Part shown: piece after piece, positions 12,201-23,719 of the stretch
How positions within the stretch are numbered: the first letter of the stretch is position 1
Layout: every line of letters begins with the position of its first letter
Assembly: GCA_019055375.1 (NCBI GenBank)
Contig: JAHQIW010000873.1
Location: 62,001-126,000, forward strand
Source: Parelaphostrongylus tenuis
Lineage: Eukaryota; Nematoda; Chromadorea; Rhabditida; Metastrongylidae
DNA: 64,000 bases
Direction of reading: 5' to 3'
Notes under the pieces: model-generated
What the model was told of the DNA's origin: nothing
Seen by the model: the letters and a program-made list of their open reading frames with translations, nothing else
Databases searched by the model: none
Position numbers and translations under genes: made by a program

Positions 12201-14486
12201 CACACGAGGTTTCGTCAAAGCCTTTAGGAATTCTTCAAAACCGACGCCATACATTGAGGCCGCCTTCTCTGCCTCGTCGGTGCCATCAGGCTCGGCTTGT
12301 TCCTCACGAGGTCTTTGCTTGAACTTCATATTGCCCATATGCATGAGAGCGGCCATCAAGCGATAGCAATCCATTTTTTCTTCAGGAGAAAAATTGAGGA
12401 TATCGAAAGCTTCGTCAGTGAGTTGGAACTCCTCCTTGTCGTCAACACCGTCAATGCTTAATTCAGCTTGGGCTACAAACCAATAATCTTTGAGTGGTTT
12501 GTCAAGCTCTAGGGACTTTTTCAGTTCCGGTTTGTAATCAGAAAAAATTTGATAGAATATGTGGTAGCAACGCTCTCCAGGAGCTTGACGAATTACACGG
12601 GATTTCTCCAGAAGATAGTGCTCGATATCACAGGAGGCAAGACGTCCTGCTCTTGAGAAGTGGATTCGGATGAACTTTCCGAATCGAGAGGAGTTGTTAT
12701 TACGAACGGTCTTAGCGTTACCGAATGCTTCCAATACAGGGTTAGTCTGGACAATCTGGTCTTCAAGTGTGACCTTTTTCTTACCATCGGAAGATGCACC
12801 ACCACCTTCTTGCTGACTGGCACCTACAGTTGCGAAGTATGCAATGACCTAAAGCATCAGTTTTGTTAATTAATATTCACTTAGTAGCAGACTTTTGTGA
12901 GAAATATTATATCTAACCTTTTTAGTATTTTCAGTTTTTCCTGCACCAGACTCTCCTGTGATGAGCATAGATTGATTTTCATGATCTTGTAGCATGTTTT
13001 CTATAAGCTTCGTCAGATACAGCAAATAAATGAGGCGGCATTTCTGTTCTTCGTTTGCCCATGAACATCTTCGCCACAGATTCTGTATAGATTGGAAGTC
13101 GTTTATATGGATTGATTACTACGCAGAAGAGACCGGAATATGTCTGAAATGGTTCAGATCGTAGATATCACGCACTTTCTTTCTTTACTCGAATGCATCA
13201 AAAAAATTACTCACATAGATCAGCATGGATGAGTAGCGTGCCCTCAGATTGTGCAAGACAGACGCGTCGTTGAGGAAAGTCAAGTTAGACATGTCTTCTG
13301 TTTTTTCGAATTTCGGTGGATTCATCTCCTGCACCAACTCTTTCTTGAGTGAGACCTGAAAAGTATTTTCTCTAGGAATCTTTGCATAAGCTTTTTCTGT
13401 TAAAATCCACTCTCTCAAGTTCCAGATAAAACCTGGATTCATCAAAACCGCTTTGTCTGGCAATCCTCGATTTTAGACTAAAAATCGTTTATACATCACT
13501 TTTCTCCAATTTATTGTCGAAGAAAAGTGATTCGGAGGAAATCCACACGTGTGCACCTCTTTACAACATGTGCGTCGCTAGCCTTCACGAATGTAAAAGA
13601 AAAACCAGCAGCTGTTGGCAATATATATCAATGAGAAGGCATAGCTTCGTTATCGAGAAGAGATTTGCAAAATAAATTCTGCAATTCTGACCTCATTTCC
13701 TCGTGCAGTGACAACCGTAACCTGATCACCTTTAGTGGCTGTGATCTCACCCGCCACATAACCGTCTTCAGCATCGGGAATCCAACAGTTCTTTTTCGAA
13801 TCGTACGGTTTTGATTGGTCCTAAGCATATTGCAAACGTAAGTGAAACGTCAATTCGTTAGCAATTAGCGTTAATCGCTAATGTATTCAATCAATTCAGA
13901 GATGTTACTATCTAAAAAGACATTAGTAAAAATGTTACGAATCCAGAAAGTCGAGGATCTGGAGTAGCCCGAAGAAAATGTTCAAGATATCATAGTGCTA
14001 GGCTTTGGTATTTTTATGATGGCTTTGCCACAAACAGGATAAATAATGAATGTCTTTACTATTTTCTGTATGGTGCGAACAACCAGGATCGTATAATACC
14101 AGCACTATTTGTTACTTCAATATTATCACACTGCACTTTAGATGTCTCTTTTGACTACTAAGAGTCACGAACGTTTGAAATCTCAAATACGTAATCTATA
14201 TATGGAAAAAAAGAAGAATGTATGAGGATATTGAATGAAAAATCATCCAAGTTTTTGATAATTATGATAATGACAGATGGGCAGCTGTGGACATGCACTA
14301 GAGGAAAATATCTGATTAAGAGCTTTGACAATGAGCAATGTAAGCAGTACGGTCTATCACCACTGTATCATTTATTATGATAAAAGGAGAACTCAATAAT
14401 AATTATGCAAAAAACACCTCCATAGCCTGTTCGCGTGAGCGGCGAAGGTACTGCCATCCTGGGTCGTTCTCGTGGTCGAGAGCCAT
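6290..14486 (-). CDS. unc-54: Muscle myosin heavy chain, UNC-54 type (13 exons)
   Basis: This is the heavy chain of sarcomeric myosin II, the actin motor and thick-filament rod of body-wall muscle. Exons in transcript order: 14418-14486, 13692-13820, 13215-13355, 12918-13143, 12003-12848, 11338-11508, 10923-11256, 9956-10830, 7433-9886, 7004-7219, 6820-6948, 6653-6748, 6290-6502, giving about 1965 codons (UNC-54 is about the same length). The start is [16 protein letters not shown]. Visible motifs are P-loop [13 protein letters not shown] (about 176-188), switch I NNNSSRFG (about 238), switch [11 protein letters not shown] (462-470), a Gly/Lys-rich loop 2 with GKKKGKSG, and reactive-Cys helix [18 protein letters not shown] (about 703). 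A heptad rod and a Ser-rich non-helical tailpiece ending [10 protein letters not shown] follow. Rod blocks such as [20 protein letters not shown] identify UNC-54 rather than other paralogs. Exon 4 holds one extra base (see 12997-13000). Confidence 0.95.
12997..13000 (-). other. Single-base frameshift in unc-54-like exon 4
   Basis: Exon 4 (12918-13143) is 226 bases, where the homologous exon of myosin gene 2 (36089-36313) is 225. On the minus strand the sequence for SDEAYRNML reads with four A's (TATAGAAAACATG) where three are needed. The extra base shifts the frame just upstream of the P-loop, and the P-loop reads cleanly in the expected frame afterwards. A consensus error in a homopolymer is the simplest explanation. 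Confidence 0.85.
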
Positions 14487-17320
14487 ACTGACTGTGAGTG
14501 CGGTATGCGGGATGGATGTTCCTAGGATTGAGAAGACCGGGTTATGTCAAATCTCGGCACCGCCCGCCCCGTTGTCACGGCATTTGGCACTCTGCATCTC
14601 TGGCTTCTACTGTAATGCTTCACACTCGACAAACCCATTGGAATACACTAACATTTGGGAAATTCTTTGGTTGACAAATGACACCTCGTACAACTGTGCT
14701 TTGCTAGAGCACTGATCATGATGCTCTCAATTGTTGGATAAGTGCGAAAATGAGAGCTCCATCAATGATCCGTAAAATCGCCCACAAAAAAAAACGTATC
14801 AGCATTGTTTTCATGCGCAGTTTTTCTAAGAATTTAAAACATTTTACGAAAGTAATTCCCTCTTAAACTAGTTTAGTGACGGAACGCACTTCTTCTACGT
14901 ATTGGTTGCTTAATCCTTTCGGAGTCGACGAGTATCCATTTGTATGCGCGATTTTCCGAAAACCTTTCTTGCTGTCTGAAATTATATCTCTTCGAATTTT
15001 TAGTACTTATTCAAAGCTCAGATGTCCTCAATTGCACATGATGTTCGATTTCTGGGAAAACCTCTCTCATAACGTTGTAGCAGCGAAAATAAAACTATGT
15101 TTCACACTCAGTTTGCTTTGTTTACTCGACTGAGGTTTGTAGATGACTTTTCGCTGGGCGTTCGTTAGTCACTCATAGCTCCAAATTCGAAAATTTTGAA
15201 GCTAAGACTGTTCTTTTACTTCCAACTGTTTATATAGACCTCGTCCAAAAACAAAAATAATGTATTAATCTGATAACATGTTTCGAGTTTTGTTTTCGAA
15301 AAACTCCCATAGAGCGCTCTGAAAGCGAGAAGAAGATTACGTTTTCCACTCGAAGTTTTCTCCATACACAAGAGTTAAATATGCATGAAAAGCATATGGT
15401 CGTGTGGAGGAAATCATGCAGTATCAGAGTAACGCAAAAACCTAAAATTTTCCAAAACGGAGAAAAAACATATATTAAATAACAAAAACCGCGTGCCCCT
15501 TGCGATTTGCGCTGTGCGATCGATTTAGTGCCGTTTCGAAAGAAGGCTTAATGTTCCTTGAGCCATCTGTAACGAGCTTCATCCACATGCAAACTTATGC
15601 AGGTGTTAGTAAAAAAGTCGAAGGCAATCGAATATTGTCCATCACAAGTGACAGTAAACCTCAATGACAGCTGGTCTAAAGACGCCAACGAAAAGCAGGA
15701 ATAGCTATTTCCCCATTTGAGACGTCAAATTTACTCCAAATAAAACCGCTATGTCACGTCGCTCTGTTAAAATTTTTCAAAAACTGTCCTCGTCCTCACA
15801 TGTGTACACTATTTTCAAGTCAGCTTCTAACCATCTTGGATTGCTCGCTTCAAATTTTTTATTTGCATCTCCTGACCTTACGAAGTAGAACTACTATATA
15901 ATGTTCTTTTCATCCAAGAATTTTGTCCTCTGAGTGTTTTGCCTGGGTGACGATCAGGCCAGAGGGTTTGAGAAAGATCGGAGGGTAAGCAGTTACCTAA
16001 CTTTGTACTTACTCGGCTTAAAGCGGCTCACCAGATCCATAGACTCGTTTCAACAATTTCTTAGAGTTCAGTCAGCTATTACATCCATTGCGCCTCAGTT
16101 CTTTAGATGAGGATATATGTGGAAGATTTTTACATAAGAATCTCAGGACAAAATAAAGCTGATCTACTCGTGGTGATGAAGAGCTATCGATCAACATCGT
16201 CATCCAGGTTTTGCGTTGAGTTGTGAGAAAATCCCACATGTTCTAAAGCATTGCAGAACATCTTGGCTTAAGTTAGGAAGCTTTCTTATGGTTCAGTTAC
16301 GAACAGTTTGGAAACGTTATGGCAGTAAACTAAGAACGAAGCACTACTGTATTACCAGCCATCAACTTACGAAATTTTTCTTCCATCAAGCCTTGATGGT
16401 TGTATAAGGTGCGCCTTATCACAAGTCAAAACTGAAGTGTACTTTGCTTAGACACCATTGCTCCTTTAATTCCTCGTTTTCTTCTCAATTTTTCACGAAG
16501 ATTAGTGGACCGAATAGAATCGTTTTGGCCCATATTCTGCATCTTTCACAATTCATTGAGTGAGCAGCATGCAAATTAGCAAACTCATCAATGGTTTAGA
16601 AAAAACGATTATTCTGCTTTCAACTTCATCTAGGTATGTTTTAGAGCGTACAACGTAATCTGATCCATGAAACGACGTCTGTAAGAGCATTCAGGACGCC
16701 ACTGTGAGATGTATGCGCTTGTTACCTCCGTCTCGGTGTAATTAAGAGAACAACAGCTGTCGTTTTCCGTGAAGATCAACGGAGAGAAGAAATTGCGGAA
16801 TACCTTCTTCTCGTAGTGCATTCAGTATGTGCCAGAACTTGTTGAGAGTGTAGAAGTTAATTATCCCAAAAAATGGACAACGTCCATAAAAGGGACTTTC
16901 CGGAGATAATTTAATCTTTAAATAACCTGATTCACCTAGAGAATAAGGCATTGAACAAGAGCGGCTCTACATTGTATTCTAAACCTCCATGGTCTTTGTT
17001 CATATTCCTACTCCACGAGGGTTTGATATCACTGTGGCTTGTTGTTGGGACAAAAATCGTATAAAGGAGGAACGATTATTTAGGGAACGTCGTTGTATAA
17101 TGGTGGTGAAGTAGTTCAATATTTTTGTATTCCATCCCACCCCCACTATTCCTTGATTAGTAGTTGTTTTATTTGGCACTAGTAGGAGCTGTGGTCTCTT
17201 CAATTTTTTGAGCTAAGCCAAAGGCTGGGCGTGCACTTGTAATTTCCTGATCAAAGGAATCAGTTAAGGAAACTGCGAAAATTGAAAGGGCCACAACTCT
17301 CCACAATGACGTTTTTTTCG
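14487..17320. other. Intergenic region upstream of the unc-54-like gene
   Basis: Immediately upstream of the myosin ATG (minus strand) there is an acceptor-like CTCACAG five bases before the start codon. It could be a trans-splice or 5'UTR intron acceptor, but the pyrimidine tract is weak. A repeat related to 560-1005 occupies about 14990-15540. The rest is AT-rich with only short, uninformative reading frames, and I recognise no gene. Confidence 0.5.
14990..15540 (+). repeat. Dispersed repeat, family 2 (second copy)
   Basis: Collinear with 560-1005: GTTTCACACTCAGTTTGCTT, a GATGACTTTTCGCTGGGCG block, a CATAGCTCCAAATTCGAAAA block, an AGAAGAAGATTACGTTTTCC block, and a terminal GCCCCTTGCGATTTGCGCTG followed by CGATCGAT. 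Orientation is the same. No ORF. A more degraded relative may lie at about 29100-29250. Confidence 0.5.
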
Positions 17321-17329
17321 TTTTTTTCG

Positions 17330-17830
17330 TCAACAAAAGCATGTCGTGCCTGATAATTCTTCTTTAAGCCAAGCATGTGATATGTTATGGGCGCTTGTAC
17401 ATCTGAATACAAGTGTTTCGGCCTTGGCGGCCTCGTCAGTTTTCTATGCCCTTCGTCTTTAGCCAATCCGCTCGAGGGGAACCAAACCCCCCTAGATAGA
17501 GTAGACGACGATGTACTAGTTGCACGTTCCATTAAGTGAAAATATCACTGAATGGACAGTATTGTACACCCGACTGCTTTAGGCTGATATCGTCAGATAT
17601 AACATACCTTTCGTTTCGGGTGTTTTCCCAAGACCGCGCTCAAACGCGTTAAAATTTGAACATGCCTGATAATTATTTTTTGAGCCATGCAAGTTTGCCG
17701 AAATACGTGGGGAGTATCGATCTATATTGCTCCTCACTAGTATGTATACGCCGTAAACAAGGAAAATATGCCAAAGATCTAAATCGGAGTACTTAGATGA
17801 AATGGTCCGTGTTGATGGGTCGCATTGCAA
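17330..17830 (+). repeat. Repeat related to the fold-back family (TTTCGGCC...GTCAGT)
   Basis: Contains GTGTTTCGGCCTTGGCGGCC followed by TCGTCAGT, CTATGCCCTTCGTC and AGCCAATCCGC, and further right CATACCTTTCGTTTCGGGTG with GCGCTCAAA. The same ordered blocks occur at 51870-52045, and in diverged form at 63400-63490. Here I could not identify a clear second arm, so this may be a rearranged or single-arm copy. Confidence 0.45.
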
Positions 17831-20800
17831 GCTGAGAAAAAGATTTTATAAACCAGATTTGGTCTCGACCTTTGAAAATGGTTTCCAAATGTTTTTTTTT
17901 CGCGGACCTGCTAATGTCTTGTCTATTGGTAGTGATCTGTCTTGACTGTCAGTATAGTTTCTTGGAATCGAATTGGATGATAATTTGACGCAGAAGATCT
18001 CTGTTCGAGTCTTTTTGAAAAATTTCTTTCAATCATTTTATAGATTATCAACGGGGTTTCGTCTCTCATCTACCGGAAGTTGTACCTCTGTGAAGCGGAA
18101 CAGATGCGACGACGACAGAGGATATAATGATAAGGGATCTACAGAGGTTCACCTAACTGTGAAGTGCTTGGTGAGTTTGAGATGTCGCACGTCCTCGAGA
18201 GTTTTTTTTTTTGGGAAATTACGAATTTCACTTTAAACGCATAGCATTCCATGTTTGTGTGGAAATAACTTGCATACCGTTAATCTCAGCGTCACACTGA
18301 AACCGGTATAAGTAAAGATTAAGAAAGCTTGTTTTGAAATTGCCCGTCCATTGTACGGTCTACAAAATGGGAAACGAGCTTTCGGAAAGCCGCAGTGATC
18401 GGAAAATTCTTCTTCAACTCCATATTTAAATTCACAGTAATGATGACTTTTCATTAAATTAGGGCATAATTGTTGCAAAATATCAGTAAAAGAGTGAAGC
18501 TTTTGGTTATATGAATGTTTTTAACTTCATAATAATCTTACTGGAGATTTCCCTTCGTCTCCAGTATTTTAAGATAGGAATATTCTTTTCAAATTATTGG
18601 AGGTTTATAGTCGTTTAGTGTTGTTTTCAACGAATTAGTCTTTTTTCCAGTGAGACCAATTACGCCTTCTGTTCTACGCTTCTTTAACAGCTGTTGTTTG
18701 GTCTCCTTTTTTCATGTTTTTTTTTTGCCCATCCAATATTAACGATAGACCCCTACTCAAGCTCACTAATCCTGCACATTTAGATAAAATGGGTTGAGAA
18801 TTTTGTTCAGTAGGGTTATAGTGACGTCACGAAATTCATTGACAAAATAAAAATGTCGACAGACTAACACTACGATATCAATGTCAGAATCGTACACTCC
18901 ATAAAAGGATTGGCCATCACGTTGGTCGCTGGGACTCTGAAACTTACAGCAGGAGTTTCGCTAAAACGAATTGAATTTCTCTTGTATTCTATAATTTTTC
19001 GAATAGTTTAAGAGCTGATGGAGGTTCTTCACTACAGTGAGTAGGATTTTAATGGAGTGATATACTAAGGAAACGATTGCCATAATGACACCCTCTAAGC
19101 AATCTGTTCAATTTAATTCAAAAGTTAGCAAATTCCCTTCAGAAAATCTTTCAGAGACATCTTTGACATCTGGTTAAGTTGTGGCAGCTTTAAAATATGG
19201 CAGGGAGATTCTGTTTAATAGAGCATATTCTCTGAAGTTTGGGTTTCTGAGCATTACCTGGTAAAGAAGGGTACAGATGATTACGCGAAACTCGTATGAT
19301 CACATTGATCATTTCTTCTCTTTGCAAACATCAGAGATCGGAACCAGTGATACAACAGCTATCCATGTGTTGTGGATATGTGATAAATGTTGATTGAAGT
19401 TTTTCGCGTGAATGCAGTCTCAGTCTTTGTTTTGTTGAGTGATATCTTCAAACTTTGATCTTAAAATGAAGCGTGCTTACCTCATTTTCCATAAATCATA
19501 CATTCCATGCCTTTTTTGAATTCATCTTTCCCATGAGATTTTTTATAAAGCAGAGAACTACATTGCAATGTCTACGGGCTCATGGTATGCAAAGGATTTT
19601 GGTATATAGGACAAGCCTCTTCGTATCCAGAAGAAACTTCAAGCTTGTTCATTATCTAAATATCACTGAACACCCAGTTATTTGTTACCCCACTTCTAGG
19701 GAATTACAAGTTCGCATAATATATAAGTTTGTATAACACAAAGCTTTGAAACTACGCAGTATTCGATTTTTCAAATTTTTTATCCACTTTTTTTATTCTG
19801 CATTTTGCTCCAGCCAGTTACAAATCACAAGTTTACGTCAATGAATGAACACGTGCTATTTTCTTTGAACGCTAGCTTATGTCGTTTTACGTCAACACAA
19901 GGTATTTGACGTTCACATGAGTTTCTCATGTTAATCATCACATGTTGGAAAGCTGAGAGGATCGTATAGAGCTGTATGCCTGGCCCTTTCACCACCAACG
20001 AATCACGGCGTGGCTAGTCATTGCTGAGATGAATTCATTAGTAATGAATAGTCAGTTTCCACGCGGCGAACTAAAATCTGGAGATCGTCACTATTTCTTA
20101 TGGTTCACAAAAGGAGAAAAATGCTTAGTAAGAGTTTGAGGGACTCCAAAAATTCCTTCTCATTGGCAAAAATGCGAGAGCGGCGTGAAGCGAAGTTTGT
20201 ATGCGCGATCATGAAAGTGTCAAGCAATGGTGGATAGCAAAGATCTTCCCGTCGGCATGCTGGAAAAATCCTCAGTAAGCAATAAAATCCGCGATATAGT
20301 AAAGTCGATAAGTCGTAGGTGGAATGTATGAGTGCTGTTGTGGGTGGTTATGAACAGCCGTTTTTCAGATATATGCGTCAGAGATGTAGGAGGAAAATTC
20401 ATTTCTTTTTTTTTTCTTCGTTTACACCACTATGCTTTCGTACTGTGTGTTATGTACTTCTGATATTTGCAATAGCTTGATAATTAAAAATTCCAGTACT
20501 GCAACTTGGTTGAGGAGATAAATAAACAATAATATGAGGACCTGGACACCCAGAGAATATCATATTATGGCTCATTTCTCAGGTTACCGAGGCACTTTTT
20601 CTGTCATGCTCACTCGCTTTCCTAATTAAAAGTCCAAGAACAGATCTAATGAAGTCTGTGAAAAATTCTGGATTGCCATCTCATCATCGAACAGCAAAAT
20701 AAAGGTGAGGAAAAGTGATTGAAGTCATGGTAAAATTTAATATGACTGGAGAAGCACACTGCTTGGTAAAGCAAGGAAGGAAGCAAAGTGTTAAGCATGA

Positions 20801-21090
20801 CGTCGATTCGATCCTCTGCTCAACACTCTCATGCAGTCAGCTAGATGAATGTCTAGGACCGCCTTAGTTCGACTACATTCAAGACTTCAAAAGGATTTTC
20901 TCGAATAGGATTCTATGAAATTCATAGGAAAGATGAAACTTTCAAGCAGCAGCAGAAATAGCACGTTAATTGTTCGTAGATCTTGCGGTGAATGTTTGCG
21001 AGGAAACAAATCGAATACAAATGCTGGGATCAGCATAGTGAATTGTGGTGACGGACGTGTAAAAAACTAGTAGATAATATACCCAATATG
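17831..21090. other. Intergenic, no gene recognised
   Basis: AT-rich sequence with scattered frames under 90 codons, none with a recognisable domain or credible splice structure. No clear repeat boundary was seen. Confidence 0.5.
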
Positions 21091-21113
21091 TGGAGTACTG
21101 TGCAAAAACGTTT

Positions 21114-21184
21114 GCATCAGCCGGGGTTCGAACCCAGGTCTTACTCTTTCAGGGAACGTATGCTAACCGTTGCACTAACGACGC
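21114..21184 (-). repeat. tRNA-like sequence (decayed tRNA or SINE head)
   Basis: Read on the minus strand, it has an A-box (TAGTGCAACGG), a strong B-box and T-arm (CTGGG-TTCGAAC-CCCGG) and plausibly paired acceptor ends (GCGTC/GATGC). The anticodon stem pairs poorly and U33 is not obvious. It fits a tRNA-derived retroelement head or tRNA pseudogene better than a working tRNA gene. Confidence 0.55.
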
Positions 21185-21199
21185 TCGCTCTGCACAGCA

Positions 21200-23095
21200 C
21201 TCTTATTTACGCTACAACGCGTTGTCTGCCAACAGCCAACCGTCGACGGTCTGGTGGGGCAGCCGCTATCGGCATTGAGCCCACTTGTGTTGACAGACAT
21301 TGGATATCGATAATCAGTCTAATTTAGACTGAGTAGATAATATGTCATGCAGACTGGTTAGATATGCTAGGAAATAAGCACATCAGAGGTTCAATTTTCT
21401 TTAGAGGGTGCCCCTCTCTTAATCAAAAAATAAAAAGAAATGATGAAACAAAGGAGCACAGCAGGGTTCAATTATGTCTAGAGGCGCCCTTTTTTTTGAA
21501 TGAAACACAAAACAATGATAAATAACGCAATGTTGGAGCAGCAGCAGTGTTCTTTTTGGTATTTGTTTTGATTTTGAAATTAGCGCTTCAACCACGGCTT
21601 ACTGCCAACGATATTTGATTGGTGAGACCTCAGTGCTCTTCCGCTTATCAATAACTTGGCCAGCTCCTAGAAGATGGCGTTGCGTGTGTGTGGTCGGGAA
21701 GAAAATGAGATGACAAATGGCATGGACCTGATGATCACTGATGGATCGCAGTACCTAGCCATTTTGTTTAAAACTATTAAACTCTTCATATTCATACCTC
21801 ATCTGTCAACCGCTTTTTATAGAACCGCTCAAAATGATATCATCTGATAAGAATATAAAATCGCAACAGGACGAGACAGGCGCTTGTATAGCACTACACT
21901 AGCATCTCAAAATATGTTATATGCTATTCCTATTTGGTATAATGGCTTGAAAGTGTTTGCACTGCTTAAGCATCTCTGAGTTCAGGCTCTGTCATCCTTA
22001 AACCAAAGTGTCCCGCAACTTCTCATAACAGTTGAAGCACTGGAATGGGTGATATGATATTCTTCGTAATGTGTATAGATATATTTCATTAGTTTATCAG
22101 ATGAAATAGGAGATATCTGATGTAAAAAGCATTGAATCAATATGACTGAGCAGTGAAAGTTTGTTAAGATCGAGAATATTGTGTTTTGTTTACAGCTTTC
22201 TTTGAGTGCTCTATGTGATTCACGTGAACCATTCAAATGTACTTGAACAATTGACAGGACCACCTGCAGTGATTGATTCTCTTAGATTTGATAGTTGATC
22301 TTTGATTCTTATGACAAAAAACTTGTAGAAAGGGCAATGATTTCGTTGGATATTACTACTGAAACTATAAAATCCCTCTGTCACTTGGTGAACATATGCT
22401 GAGCAATTGATTGCCTGGGATAGATAGCAGAGTATTCCAGTACATAATGAAATTGTAATAAAAACATTTTCATGAAGGAAATATATTCTAAGTGGTACAG
22501 TATCTATAAAAGCCACGTGGTCGACGGTCTCATGGGTAGTCTCAAACGACAGTTTTTATGACGATACAGTGTAATGACACTTATGTCACGGTTTAAGATT
22601 TGCCTGATTATGAGCAAGTAATTTATCCCTTGTAGTACAAATATCTCAATAGTAAATGCTCACAGGCTTATGTTTTTCTAGTTCATATGAAAACAACTGA
22701 CAGACCTATACTAGTAAACTCATAGGTTTTCATTCGAAAGCAAACTTGGTAAATCTAATCAAAATAAGCACGACTCAATTCGCTTATTCTTTGATCAGAA
22801 ATAGTTCAATCAGTGTAAGAAATCAAAACTTTTCTTCTAGGAAGAATAATTGCATGACGTGTCACACCTCTTTTGTTGAGAGCAACTATTGCGTGGACGG
22901 CTTGTGAGTGAAATAATCGGATAGAGGCTATAGCTTCATGTCAGTACCCACTGTAGGTCTGAGGTGACATAAGTTTCAATACTACGCAGTTCTTCTCATT
23001 TTTCTTTTTGCAATAATTTCACTCTGCTATGCTGTGATTAACTTTTAATTAGACCGACAGAGGCTTGATTGTGCAGTGTGATGCAGAGTGATGTG
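21200..23095. other. Intergenic, no gene recognised
   Basis: AT-rich sequence, with only short reading frames lacking recognisable motifs. Nothing else could be supported. Confidence 0.5.
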
Positions 23096-23104
23096 CAGAA
23101 CTTT

Positions 23105-23185
23105 TGCTTCGAGTGAGATTCGAACCTGTATTTCAATTTATCCGAGGGTGTGTGACATAACCCATCACATTGTCGACACCTGTTT
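23105..23185 (-). repeat. tRNA-like sequence
   Basis: The reverse complement contains a B-box (CAGGTTCGAATCTCACTC) preceded by GATGGGTTATGTCACAC, which resembles a degraded D-arm. It pairs with a second, oppositely oriented tRNA-like piece about 50 bases downstream. Not a credible functional tRNA. Confidence 0.4.
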
Positions 23186-23231
23186 TGCCATCTCATGCGT
23201 TGTACCATGAAAAGAGTGAAGGCAGAATAAG

Positions 23232-23308
23232 CGCTAGTAATGCAAAAAGGTTAAAGCACGTGCCCCCGGATAGGGTAAAACACGGATTCGAATCCCGTTT
23301 GACGCATA
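23232..23308 (+). repeat. tRNA-like sequence
   Basis: On the plus strand, A-box-like TAATGCAAAAAGG is followed after about 35 bases by B-box ACGGATTCGAATCCCGT with a good T-stem, then TTTGACGC complementary to the 5' GCGCTAG-like end. Likely a SINE head or tRNA pseudogene. Confidence 0.45.
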
Positions 23309-23659
23309 AGCAAAAGCGGTTAAAATGAAAAAATTTCCTGTACACCATGAGTTTAGGAACGAAGAACGTGCTGGATCATTTTCAAATCATGACAGAACTT
23401 CATCAATAATTCTCTTTTTGCGTAGTGTTTTTCAATTGCTCACAAATCGCCTCTACATTTGTTTTCTGATAGAGACGTCATGTCACTATTTCCTGTTTCC
23501 TACGCAGTGGTTAGAGGTGCTCTGGAATACGCTCGTCATCGTTGGTCCCTCTTGACACACCGCGAGTGATTGGAAAGGTCCACACATGCATTCAACCGCC
23601 TCTTATGATGCTTACTGAAGTCGAATGCATCGCACATTCCTCAGGGATTGATCAATGCC

Positions 23660-23715
23660 GAGAGCTTTATTCTTTATTCTGTAATCTTTATTCTTTGTTC
23701 TTTACTCTTTACTCC
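23660..23715 (+). repeat. TTCTTTA-type imperfect tandem repeat
   Basis: Several imperfect copies of a 9-12 base unit (ATTCTTTATTCTGTAATC, then TTTATTCTTTGTTCTTTACT, then CTTTACTCC) form a pyrimidine-rich simple repeat. Confidence 0.6.
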
Positions 23716-23719
23716 CTTT

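Noticed and set aside
6290..14486. Calling the unc-54-like gene a pseudogene because of the exon 4 frameshift
   Set aside because: All other exons, splice sites and catalytic motifs are intact, and the defect is one base in a homopolymer, repeated in kind in two neighbouring genes.
17260..17532. 90-codon ORF with a Pro/Arg stretch
   Set aside because: It lies within a repeat related to the fold-back family and has no conserved motif.
21114..21184. Functional tRNA gene
   Set aside because: A- and B-boxes are good but the anticodon stem and U33 are not, and similar units recur in pairs, so a SINE head or pseudogene is more likely.
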